The notes below the pieces were generated by a model, which was not told the origin of the DNA, made no database searches, and saw only the letters and a program-made list of their open reading frames with translations. The translations under genes and the position numbers were made by a program. From assembly GCF_900496995.4 (NCBI RefSeq), contig NC_044010.1, forward strand, positions 3,038,001 through 3,102,000: 64,000 nucleotides of DNA, in the 5' to 3' direction. The number at the start of each line of letters is the position of its first letter. Within the stretch, counting starts at the first letter, position 1. Of this stretch, positions 1 through 12,815 are shown one piece after another. The stretch comes from Aquila chrysaetos chrysaetos (lineage: Eukaryota > Chordata > Aves > Accipitriformes > Accipitridae).

Positions 1-3000
1 GAAGAGAGATTTTAATCTCTTTATGAATTTTTCTGCAGTATCTGAATTCTTAAGAAAGTTATCTACTGTTTACAAATGGGATCACGACCCCAAAATGAAG
101 GAAAAAAAATTCCTTTTAACTTTATATGCCCCAAATCTAGATCCAGTTTCTCCCAGATCTGTACATATTCTGGCATAAATCCTGCTGAGTCAATAGCTGT
201 GAGATCGATACTTCTCAGTATCAGAGCATAAGGTTTTAAGACAGGTTTCTGTGAATTAGAGAATGAGCAAGGATCGTTCACCTACAAACAGCTTCTTTTC
301 ACTGACCTGTTCAATATGAAATCAGTCTGTATGGTGCAGGCAGGAGGATAAAATCCAGGTCCTCAGGACACCACTCAACTGCCTAGCCCACATGTGTAAC
401 AGGTTTGGGAAGGAGTCTCATATACTTCTACCCTCCGAATCAGCCTTCAAAAAAGGTTTATTCTATGAATTCAGTAAGTGCAAAACCCAATATTTGACCA
501 TTCAATTCAACACCATTTTGTAACACATGCACACCAAGACATAGCTCTGACTTTAAGTACCTGATTGTGAGCCTTAATAATGCTTCTTAAACATTTTTGT
601 TGTTTAATATAGAGTCAGAGTACTGAATTGCCCACCAGGTATTAAACAGAGAGTAAACATTTCATTTGGGATTAATGTCAATCAGTTTCTTTTCAAAGCT
701 TCTATTATTGTAATATAGATGTAGCAGACACAGCATTTAAGGGCGCTTATGCAGTAGCACTATTTCTGATTCAGATGAGGTAATTCTGCCAGAAATGTGT
801 TCAAGAGGGTTCAAAACTGCAACTCACCAACATAAGAAAAATGACCAAAACAATTTGTTTAAAAAATAAAAACAAGATGGCAACTTACAACAATAACAAC
901 AAAAAAGATAAAGGCATACTCTTAAATGCACAGCAGGATTAGCAAAAGATGGAAGAAATATATTTTATAATTGCCATTAACCAGTGTCTCACTATAATCA
1001 GAAGAAAATTTCACTTAGCCAGTGCATATGTTCATGTATTATTTATTCTCCCTGAGAGCAGTGTGTAAATGTATAAAAATTGAGGGACTGGCAGTCCTGG
1101 AAACAGAAGGTCTCTCTGTTAAGCTGCAGAGCGGATTTTACTCAGGCAATCATATTATCCTAGGCATAATTGGGAAAAATGGTGGTGCTGGAATGTTATT
1201 ACAGATGGCCAAGAATAGTGTCCAGCACTTGTTCTGGACCCTCTCAGCACAAAATGAACCCTGCTGTTAACAATAAAAGTAGGAATTGCTGAAATAAGAC
1301 ACCCTTGGCAACACCTTCGAATACATAAGGACAGTGTTTTTCTTCCCTGAAAATCTCAAGCATTTGGGGACAGGGAAACAGAACGTTTCAGAGGCTCGTT
1401 CCAGACCCCCCTGTTTCGGGCAATGGCAAACATGAAATACTTCCCATGCCTGAGATCTGCTTGTTAAACCACACCAGCACTTCCTATTTTCTGGAAGAGA
1501 TCTCTTCTTCCATGTTCACTGTCACTACCGAATCCATTTAGTAACATACAACAGATTCTCCGAGGAGAAAGAGTTACAACTCTGGCACACCTACTATGCT
1601 ACTTGTAGTCAAAAAGGGCTTCAAAGTCAATAGATGGTGGCTCAGAAATGCCAATAACTGAAGCCCTTTACTTTCAAATTCTCTTCAGAGCTAATGTGTA
1701 GCAAGAAAAATTCCCTACTGCATGAGCTTCCTCCACAAAGCTACTAGGGCCGCCAACAGAGAATAATACAGATTAATAAAAAAAATAAAAAATATCATTT
1801 TCTACTCATTATAATAAACTCCAGTTAAAAAGAAGGGTACCCAAGGGAACATGCCAAGGATGCTAAGACTGCATTTTGTGCAAATCTGCTCATGTACACA
1901 CAAGAAATCTATTTAAGAACAAAGAGCAAGAATGAAATCCTTAAGCCATTGTCCCAAGGCAGTATTTGAAAGGCTAACGGGGCCAATGTCAGAAGCAGGC
2001 GTTTCCATACCAGTGCTTCAAGCAGTGGCGAGCCTTGGGATGGCAGCAGCTGGCAATGGCAGGAAAGAGGAAGCAAGGCAGCAAGCTCCAAGCCAGCGCA
2101 TTGTTTCCAGCCTTATCTTCAATGGCATCACACGATGGGCCAACACCAAGAGGACAGGCTGCTCTTCAGTCTAACTTTTCCCTTTTTGTTTTCTGAGAGG
2201 CTTTGGAGGCCCTTCATAACAAACACAGCAGGTTTTTCAGATTCTGGTTACTTAAAACAAAGATGGTCAATTATCAGAACAAACATGATGTCACTCTCCT
2301 TCCTGATCAAGGTCTGGAATAGCTCATGGGCAACACTTGCCAGCTATTTACTGGTGTAAGAGATCATGCTCCTAGCCTGCAGCTTTTGAAAGGTGCCCCA
2401 GCACTGCAAAAATATACAATAGTATGTGACAAGAATGGGTATTGCCCTCCAATTACTTTTTGCGATTCACTTTTTGCTGCAAATACGAAGGATGATGCAG
2501 GCTAGCATCTTCTACTCAACTAACTTGTATTCTCAGCTATACAAAAGGTAACAGATCCCCTTCTAAGACTTGTGCACATGCCCTTTGCCTGGAAGTCCCA
2601 CCTTTTAACTGCTGCCTTACACAGTATTTTTATAAATCTATTGAATCTTTTCATATTTCTCACATTTTATCACATGAAGCCTCACTTGTTACAGCCAATC
2701 AAGAAAACCGGAATATCCATGTATTCTTTTTTGTACCTTTAGATATTCTTCTGGATAAGTCATACCAGCCCCTGTTCTCTTTTCTTCTTAATGCTATGCC
2801 TTTTAAAAACTCCTTCATGCATAAGTTCTTACTTCTTCACTCTCAAAGGAAATATCTTTCCCCCCTTCCTTGTGAAAACTGGGCATGCCCAAATGAGACA
2901 CCGCAAACCCATCCACGTAATGCTGCGTGAAGGGCCACCTCTCACGCCTGGGAAAGGATTACAGCCGAGCCAGATCCCACCCGCAGGACCCCCTGCACCT

Positions 3001-6000
3001 AACGTGGTGCTCAGCACTGTGGCCAGAGCCGGCAAAAGGGAGTGAAGAGAAGTCAAGTGCGGTGGCAAAGCTTCCTCCAAAGACGGTGCGCTCGGTGCCT
3101 GACCACTCTCCTTCGCTCTCTGCCCGTACGGAGCCATTAGTGACGGGAGCGGCACTGAAAGCTTGGGCAGCGCTTCGTGGCTGAGGCAGCGGCTGGCAGG
3201 AAGGGCCCCATTTTCTCATTAAGTAGAAAAGAGAGAGCAAATGGAAAGAGAGGCTCTCCGGGACTGCACTGAGCTCCAAACTGTGGGAAGGTGCCAGAAT
3301 TGCCGTGGAGAGAAAAAAGTTGGCAGTTTCTAAGTGGCAGAATCGCACAGATGCCAGGAGGTAACCTGGAACAGAAAGGGAAGCTAACGCACACTAGGCC
3401 TACAAAAACACTGGACAAAGAAATTGGGCGGGGGGGAATAACAGGGCACCAGGCGAAACGTGCAGGAGAAACTGCTGAGGCTGCTCAAATCTCTGCCCAT
3501 GATAGTGGGCAGGATCTCTTGTGAAGCTGGGACTGAGGTCTGGGTAGCTCTCTCCCACACTGCCTCAGAGAAAGAAGCAACCAGGGGGGTGTGTGTTTAT
3601 TTTTTGCCTTCCCAGAGAACCACCTTATCTATCCCTTTTCTTTTGACCCGTGCAGTGGGAACCACATGGGCCTATGTAGGTGAGAGGGACTAAAATGACA
3701 GCATGGCCTAATGAGACAGTCACAAGTGCCATGGGCACAAGTTAAAAAACAAGATATCTGCTAACAACCCTTCAAAGACCAAATTCCCAGCACTCTCACC
3801 TCTACTACCTGCTTGGAAAGGAGGTGTTGCTTTCAATTACTGCTCTTTTTAAAGGAAAAATATCTTCTACAGCTAAGGGCAATTTTTGCCTTCTTCACTG
3901 CAGTCTCTCATCACAGGTTTCATTGTAAAACTGAGTAACACTCACCGATGGAGCCAGGCACCTCCGCACTGCAGGGTTTGTATATAACCCCATCTTACCA
4001 GCATCCAACCACTTAAAAAGATTTAAAGAGCAAGCCATCCCATGTGCACATAACTTTCCTTAAACCATCCTCTCACTCCAGCAACTTGCATACCAAAAGA
4101 AGCAGTTTGGAAGGGCAAGGACAAGGAAATAAACTGGTTCCCGAGATTATTTCACTTACTAAAAAAATAAGACGGGACATTTCAGGTGCTAGAGATGCAA
4201 AATACTAAGAGTCTGACCGTCCTGCAGTGGCACACAGGAGAACTGATCAGAAACAAAGCCAGCGAGACTAGTTTTCCAGTTCAGCCTGACCTATGCATAA
4301 GAAGAAATAAGCCAGTAAAGTAATTTATTTCTATTCTCATCATTTGCAATACCAGCAAGAGAAAAGGACTTGTTAGTATCAGGCATATTTTAACAGTGTT
4401 CCTGACCTAAACATTAGTGCTGTTCCAGATAACCCGCTAGTAATTTGCCATCTCGCTCATGGAACTGTTAAAGAGAGATATTGATGAAGCTTACAGTAAT
4501 GCCAGATAAAGCTCTAAAAAGCCTCCCTGACATCTGCAAATTTTGCGAGTCCAGAGGGACCACCTCTCTTTATGTCATTCTATCTTATTTCTGCTTTAAG
4601 TTAATTTCTTCTTACTGCTAACATCTCAAATTAGATCACCTGAAAAATAAGAGCTGAAGGAGCGTGCCTTGTTTTCCACTCACCGTTACACAGGGACAGA
4701 GCCCTCAGATTATTTTTGCATAGGAAATACCTTGTTAACAACCTAAAACACCACTACCATTTAAAAAGAAAGTATAAAAGAAAAGAAGAGCGGTTTAAAA
4801 AAGTGAAGAAATAGCAGATTTCATCCCACCTTTTGTATTTGAGAATGCATGTTTGTGGAAAATGTGCTATTTAAGGTAGACTGTATGGACCTGACAGTCT
4901 TAGATAAAAAGTATTTAATGTTTCACCTGAAATGTCTTCCGAAACAAAAACATAAGTTTTCCATAAAGTACACCCCAGCAAAATGTATCTTTGGACATCA
5001 GACTGGATGTACACTGAAAGGAGATGCCATGACAGATAGCCTGGACAATAGAAGCTGAAGACACAAAATAAGAAATCTAGTTTAACAAATGTCACTAGGC
5101 TAACAAAATAGACTGACAGGTTATCTAACTGGACTAAGTGATTGAAATTCACTGTTGATTTCTATTACAACACATTAACCAAAAATGCACTTCCTATTTT
5201 ATTTCTTAGATCAAACAAAACATGCCAATTCTTACATCGTTTCATTAACCTCTTTAGTCAAACAGAAAAAAAAACCCAACAAACCAAAAGGTAGCATGGA
5301 AAAACTACCCTTCAGACTGCTAAAGCATCAAAACTCTGGAGCTGTACCTCTGATACTGCCTTTCAGCTCAATGGGTTGAGTCAGCTTTCGCCTAGTCTGT
5401 TTTATGAGTGTATAGAGAATTAATGTTTGTGAAGTGTTTTGAGCACAGCAAGTGTCAAGTCCTTTCCTCTGACACAGACCACAAATCCAAACCAGGCGCA
5501 TCCATGGATAATGTTTCATACTATCCATCTAGATAGTGCTCATAAAGGTCCTATAAACCTCTTATATGTTTTTATTTCTGATGATCTACAATTCCACTGA
5601 GACAAAAGCAAGAAGAATGTGACCAAGTTTTCCCAGTTGCTTTTTAGGAGCTAGGCATACCTAGATATATAGAGTGTGAATACATTAAAAAAAAAAAAAT
5701 CCAACCCCCTAAAAAACATTCCTGTTTTTCTTTTTATATAGTCTTTTCTCCACCAGAAACTTCTCATTTCTTCAAAACCAAGCGCTTCTCCGGTAACTCA
5801 TTTTACAGAGCTGCTTCTCTGCTCTTCCTTCCCTTTTCCCAGGGGGAGCAGTGGCTGCACTGATCATGTGCCACAACAGCTCCTGATTAATTCTGATAGA
5901 CAACCAGCAGTTAGCTGGCACATCATCATCATCGCCCTAGGATGAACAATAATCTGCCTCACCATCTGCTCCCAAATTTATTTTTAACCAGTCATCGCTC

Positions 6001-7040
6001 TCTCCACTGCGGCGAGCATGGCAGGAAGGGCACCCTTCCCCCTGAAGCGTTGTGCTGCGAGGAGGCAGTGGCAGGGGGTGAGGGGGGAACGTCCAGTCGC
6101 ATGCCCCCGAGCATCACGGTGGATACGAAACAGGTAGATAAATGCAGGATCAAAGGAAAGAAAAATTGCTGCTTCTCCATAGGGGCAGGCAACTGCCTGT
6201 TCTGCTCCAGCAGTCAGGGAGTGCCCTGCTGTTTTTCAGTTCTTCAGGCAGGTTTGATAATGTTAAATGGTTCAAGGTGGTAGGAGAAGTAGGGGGAGGT
6301 GATGAATGTTGACCATTTACTGATGGGAATATGCATCCCTGCACTTACTGAGGCCTGTGCAAAATGTCAACATAAAAGCTTTTTTGATCACTTTGGTTCA
6401 CCTCTGAAAGTTAAAACTATACAAGATTCACAGACAGACACTGCCCCAAATGAGTTGTGCTGTTGTGCCAGTTAGTCTCAACCTACGACATCCCTTGTGT
6501 AGCATGGACTTGATTTATTAACTTCATTTGAAGAGCAGCGCCGAGATGTTACATCAGCACGGGAAGCTAGCTGGGAGCCATGGGAAGGACATGAGCACAG
6601 CCTTGACAAAGTCATAAGGCAGTGAGGAGATTAATTTTGTAACTGCATGGCCCTGCTCGCTGCCTTGATGCTCACTTTCAGGTGCAGTAGTATCATCCAG
6701 AAGGTGACAATTACAGTGTCACTGTGGCTATGCCACTGCTGAGAACTGCCGCTGTCACCAGCAAACTACTGCAGGTGGACGATGCTGTATTTGGAAACTG
6801 ATGTCATGTTGTAACACAGACTTAGAAACAAATCAGGTGGAGCCCAAGTTTTGTACAGCTGGTGAAATGAACTATACATCTTTGAAATACTGTCAGCAAG
6901 ATCTAATGATTGCTCCAAAGAAAAGAAGGAGCTTTTAAAAGCAGCCTCTGGAATATGAACACGAATTGTCAAACTCTCAAAAGAACAAACACAGAGGACA
7001 AAAAGAGAAGCTCTGAGGGATGTGAAAAAGAGTAGACACC

Positions 7041-7330
7041 TAAGGGGACCTTAGCAGGTCTCCAGTCCAGCCTCCTGCTCAAACCAGGGCAATCAGACCT
7101 GGCTGCTCATGACTTTATTCAGTCATGTCTTAAAACCTTCTAAGGGTGGAGACTGCACAACCTCTCTGGGCAACCCACTGCACTTGCTTGACCATCCTTA
7201 TGGTGAAAAGCTCTTTTATCAGGTTGGAATATCTCATTTTGATTTATACCCATCACCTCTTGTCCTCCTACCAGGCACCACTGTGAAGATCCTGGCTTTG
7301 TCTTCCTGGTGACCTCTTGTAAGTGCTAAA
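7041..7330 (-). mobile_element. CR1 LINE fragment, 3' region, antisense
   Basis: The plus strand reads as the complement of the CR1 3' region: a 'ggtctccagtcca' block, then 'gagactgcacaacctctctg', 'ggcaaccca', 'cttgaccatcctta' and 'caccactgtgaagatcctgg'. These are hallmark segments of avian CR1 tails read antisense. The copy is diverged and 5'-truncated, as nearly all CR1 copies are, and has no intact reverse transcriptase. It sits inside presumed GTF2E1 intron 2. Edges are approximate. Confidence 0.85.
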
Positions 7331-7698
7331 AGACAGCTACTAGATGCAATGCAGTCTGATGCTGGACTGTCCCGCAAAACATCCTCATAAGCAAACCAGG
7401 GAGAAAGGCTAAAGGTGAATTGACAATAAGGAGGACGCACAACTGAAAAATATTCTCAGTGAGTAGGTATCAATAATTTAGTATCAGCTGGGATAGTCCT
7501 ATGAAGTGAGGCCCTGATGACAGTTAATATTTTCTAGTGACTAGCAGATAACTAAACTCTGTGAGTTTAATTCACAGTTTAGAGGGCAGAAGGGGCTATA
7601 AATGCTTTGGGAGACAGGAGTACAATTCCAAACGGAGAAATGATTGGAAAAAGTATTATGAAATTCAGTAGAGACAGGTAGAAAATACTGCATTTGAG

Positions 7699-7735
7699 TT
7701 TTTTTTTTTTTTAAAAAAGGTGGGGGGGGGGGGGG
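7699..7735. repeat. T14-A6-GGT-G14 homopolymer cluster
   Basis: Fourteen T, then six A, GGT and fourteen G lie in direct succession. It is a low-complexity, slippage-prone tract. The G run is also a place where assembly or read errors are likely. Confidence 0.9.
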
Positions 7736-10251
7736 TGGCCAGAAGGGGATAATTGTTTGTGCAGCACACTGCCCAAAACTCAGGTTTATAACAGAGGACA
7801 AAACCAGGAACCAACAGTGTTTACTGCAAAAAAATTAAAAGAAAACCCAGCTGCTACATATATTAATAACTATGTTGTGCAAAACATCAGACAATAGTAT
7901 GTTATCCTGCTTTATTCTGCACTATGCATATCTCTGCTGATAAACCAGGTACAGCTTCAGATCCCATACTTGAAGATGGGGACCAACTGTAACCATTCCA
8001 AAGGACCAAAATGACACAGCTTAACACATGTTTCACTAGGGAAAATTTTGAAAGACTTGTTTAGTTTCAAGAAGGTAGTGGTAAGGAACAGCAAATTTTG
8101 GATATTTAGTATGTTACAGTAATGAAAACAGTGACAAACTGTTCTTCAGTTTCACACATACACACTAAAGATTACTCACAGCTTTAATTTGGGGTAAAAA
8201 AAACCCTTTAGGTTAGGGTATTAAGAAAAACTGAGTATAAGCAGCACTGGAATATGCTAGCCACAGAGGTTAAATTTATCCTGCTTCAGAACAGGATGAT
8301 GGGCTCTCTCTTCTAGCCCTGCACTGTATCTGAAAATAGCCTTCAGCATATTCTGAAATGCAGATATCTTTTATTGTATACTCATTCCCTACTTTGTACC
8401 TACTTTTCAAAGCAGAAACAAACGTAACATTTTTAAAGCCGCAAACATAAAATTGACAATCAAGTACGAAAAATTCAAACAGAACTTCCCTCCCACCACT
8501 GCGGGCTGTTTAATAAATAAGATTGCTAACAACAGCTTTCCTTGGAAAATTTGACTGTGCATCATCATTCTGGTTCACAAACAAATGCTTTATCTCTTGT
8601 TTTAGGCTTTCTTCGGTACACTTTAATCAACAGATTGCCAATTTTAGGCTATTTTTTCCCCACTATGCTTATGCTGAAAGCCATCAAGCTAGGGTCACAG
8701 TAATTGAAGGGTACCAAGCTGCATGCAACCTCTGGAGCCCTGTACTCCTTACTGAAAGTAACCCATCAGTGGTATGAAAACAGTGTCCAGAAAGAACTGG
8801 TTCAATAGTTCAATATACAAACTCTATGCAACAGCGTGCATACAGACAGAAAATCTGGCCCTTTTAGAAGGTACAGGAATCACTGCAAATGATCAGGTCA
8901 ACTGCCTTTTTGCAAGCATAGCAGTCATTTGAGAGCTGCAAGATACACCTTTCCCTTGCTGAAGGAACAACGCAGGCTGCCCCATTCGAACGGTTGCGGA
9001 CTGTAGAGATCCTAACCAGGAGGCTACTGGACAGAGTCAGTAACCCGCAGAACAGTTAGCCGGAGTAGCTGCAGGTCTGTGCTGTGCCTAGCACTTGGCC
9101 TTCAGGCCTGTGCTGCACATACACCCTGGCTACAGGATAAACTTGGCCAGTTAATCGTACTGGAGGACTCTGTAAGGCAGCTCTCACTCTGGCAATTACA
9201 TCACCACGTCTTTATCTTGAAGTGAAGCAATATGCTCTCATGCAAACTTTCTTTTGCTCGACAGCAGAAATTATTAATAACGTTTTCTTCTAAAACTTCT
9301 GTAAGAACACTGAAGACCATCATGTCAGCAAACCTCTCCACGGATGGGGTTCTGCACATTGTGCTGTGCCCCAACTGGAGGTCTGTCTGATACTGCACAA
9401 CATGGGATTCCCAGCATCGGAAGGGATGTAAGATTATCCATTCTCCCTTTCCTTCTTTTTAGTTCCAATAAATGATATTTTAATCAATCTCTCACAGAGT
9501 CTGAGTGCCTTTCTTACTGGGAGCACAGCAAACACTTGTACCAGTGCTTTACACATGACTTACACAGACCATCTGCTAACCTGTTTAAGTGAAAGTCACA
9601 GCAGTGTTTTTTACTTTAACACAATATTTCATGTCTGACTCAGCACTGAACATCTCATGATGCTCTTGTCCTGTTTTCCCAAACTCCAACACATGCAGGC
9701 TGAAAGAAGAGTATAAAATTGCAGGTTGATTCCTATGAGAAATTCTTGATCCTCACATTCTTTTCTACTGCCCCTAGCAGGCTCACTTACAAGGTATGCG
9801 GTAAGGCATACATTCACCTTTTGGGAGACTCAATAGAGTGAACTTGCTGATTTGAAAGTGGGCTGGAAGAGAGCTTAATCCAGCCTGAATTAATTTAAGG
9901 GATCACCACCAAAAAACCCAAACCACTAACATTCTTGATCTTTTGCACTTTTAAGCAGTTTCAGGGGTGAATACAAAAATTTACAGATGAGGAATGTTAC
10001 CAAAAGCTACCTTCACACTCAAAACACTGTCCAGAACCTGAGCCAAAGATTTGCTATAGGTGGTTTTAACAAATCAAAATAAAGCACAGTAGGATAATAA
10101 TGACTAGCATAAAAACTATTTTAAGATCAAGTGACAGAGTTTGTTTTTATAAATAAAAACTTTTTTTTAATTACTAGTTTTCTTAATGAAAACTAAAAAC
10201 TATTATTTTTGTAGGACAGTCCAATGTCTCCCCTGGATGGAACTGTTCTAT

Positions 10252-10278
10252 AAAAAAAAAAAAAAAAAAAAAAAAAAA
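10252..10278. repeat. poly(A) tract, 27 bases
   Basis: There is an uninterrupted run of 27 A. No retrogene body or polyadenylation signal that would mark it as a retroposed tail is obvious next to it, so I call it a mononucleotide repeat. Confidence 0.9.
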
Positions 10279-12540
10279 GGGAGAAGTTTAACATACACCA
10301 GACAATATGTGAGCTTAATTTTAACACGTGCCAGCTAGATCTTCCAGAGTCACAGGATGAAACTGGCATTCATATGGTGCACATAACAGGTAGAGAGCAC
10401 TCTTCCCACTGGACTTAAGACACTTAAAACCAGACATGAACATAGGGGCTAGTAGTCCGCAGGGCTCCCTTCACTGGCAGCAGAGAGAAAGAAGCTCTGT
10501 TATAGACCACTTCTGCCTCAGCTGTCCATGTCTGGTCTGTAAACGCTTGAAGTTACGAAAGATTAATACCTTGTCTAGTATCAATGCCCGTGCTTGGTAG
10601 GAACCTCTCTCTCCCTCTCTCACATTTATCGAGTTGTATTATTGGAACATTTTCTAAGGTTCTGCAAATACATTTTTAAACAAAACCAGTGCTGAGGCTA
10701 TTTTTGGCGTCCTTCCAAAGTCTTCAAAGGAGTAGAGAAGTTAGCTGCATCAGTTTCCTGAACTGCATTTTATTTTTATTTTAGCAGTATTAACGAATGA
10801 AGAGTGCCAGCCTATAGCTGATATTTTCCAGAACAGACAGATGAAAGATTTTACAGTTTCAAACTGTGACTTGAGAAAGAAAATAACAACATCCCAGCCT
10901 TTCAGGTTTTCTCTGAGGATAAGAGTTTGGAAGTCTGAACTCACAAGTCTCTTCCCAGGTTTGTCACCAAGTTATTTCCAATTAGGAACACATCATATAG
11001 ATATCCATGCAGCTTATGTTTACATAGGATATAACTTTGCAAGACCTCACTGTAACAGTTAGTTATTGCCATTAGAGAAGGACATTATTGACACAATTAT
11101 TAGTTCTTTTTAAAAAATTAACTTTGCTGCCAATAACTGCCAGCATATTTCAATATTACACATGAAAATACAATTTAGTGCAAGTGTACGCTGTTGGATA
11201 CAGCATACAAGGCAGTAAAGTCATTTGCAGAAAAACAATACATTGCATTTCTTTTGAGAAGAAAGGGAGCTTACATATTGCGTCAGATGCATATATGTAC
11301 AGAAGAAATGAAGTTGCAAATCTATCTTAACATTGCTAATTTACTGATGTTTGAGTATCAGTTGTTCACTCTTTTTCCAATCAAAGCCATAAAGCTCCAG
11401 TACTGTTCTGTTTAGATCCTTCATGTCCATCACTGGAGTAACTTCTAGAGTCCGATGTCAATAAATTTTCTTCTCTGCTCTGCCTTGCCTCCTGGAATGT
11501 ATACATTTTTGAAAAATCTAACAAAAACAGTATTCTGAGTACTTCTCTATTCTTGTATTAAATATACTTTTTTACAGAGCAAGTTTCCATCAAAAATTTC
11601 TCTTCCCACTCAGATCAAGTGTCTTTCCTTATTTACACAATCTAAGATCCTCTCTATCACTTTTGCATCAGCTTTCAACAAAAACCTCTGACTTTCCTAA
11701 ATATTTTCAAATTAATTTTGCCTTATTCACAACAATCTAGGGAATGAAGCAATTTGTTCTGGTTCTGTTTGAACACATAGGGACCAAGGGAAGTTTTGCC
11801 TTAGAGCTATGACTAAATGAGGCGAACAGAGAATAAAAACAAAAGCAAAACCCCAAACCACATAACCTCGCTCTGCTGGCACCTGCACTGATCACTCGCT
11901 GCACTAAGAAAAGCAGAGCTTTTAACGGGAAGTGGGCACAAAAGCAATCACTTGTTATCACTGCAATCCCACACCAGAACACTCTCAATTCTCCTTGGGC
12001 CCAAGATGAAGAACTACAAAGTTAGTGGCATCCTCTTCTGTGTGCTGCAAGGACTACCTTTCAGCTAGTTCATCATGTAAAAGTCACAGCCATCCCCATT
12101 TAATCTGTTCATTGTCTCCCTCATGCACATCCAAAGAGATTCACAAAAACACTGTGATACACGTCAAAAGATGCAAGAGAAATCTCTCTCCATTTCACAA
12201 CAAAGTATTCAGTACTTATAAAGGATTTACTTCAGGGTCAAGGAAAGCCAGACAAAAGATTTCAGTAGAAGCAAGAAACATTCAGATTTTTGACAAAAGC
12301 GGTCAGCAAGAGATCAAGGTACTTCATTAAAATCCATGCAACTCTTCTAAAGAGCACAAAACACTGCTTTTTCAAATTTATAATTAAATCCAGACTCTGA
12401 TTTAACCCTTAAACAATAAAATGATAATGCTCTGGATTTAAGGAAAAAAAAATAAAAAAAAAAAATTCCAGGACAAAGCTCCTGACATTGAGCAAGGGAC
12501 TGGAAGTTATCTTTGGAAGGAAATTTGATGCTCCAGATCA

Positions 12541-12815
12541 TTGGTCTCCAAACTTTTTTGATTGCACACCACATCAGTAAAAAAATCTTTTCAGCACGCG
12601 CCCTCAATATAAGGATATTTACTTATAAATTACCTACATGTACTACTGTAATAATGTTATGTACGTTATAAAACATACACAAAAATAGATATAGGATGAG
12701 ATAAAGATGAAAAACTACAAGTTTTTTATTTTATTAATGGTACAAAAAAATATTTTCTTCATACACCCTAATGGATTGTTTTGCATGCACCCCACTATGG
12801 AGACTGCTGCAGATG
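12541..12815. mobile_element. possible old DNA-transposon remnant
   Basis: The left end reads 'ggtctccaaactttttt' followed by 'gattgcacaccacatcagt', a style typical of old hAT-type elements. Near 12785-12812 the reverse complement again begins 'gtctcca' and contains 'ggggtgcatgcaaaacaat', giving loose inverted similarity between the ends. The interior is AT-rich and non-coding. Neither target-site duplications nor a transposase could be recognised. This is pattern memory and not a database match; a chance resemblance is quite possible. Confidence 0.25.

Noticed and set aside
2791..3693. Overlapping open frames on both strands (up to 129 codons) in a GC-richer patch
   Set aside because: The frames contradict each other, have low-complexity or basic composition and no domain, and no splice or promoter signal supports one over the other.
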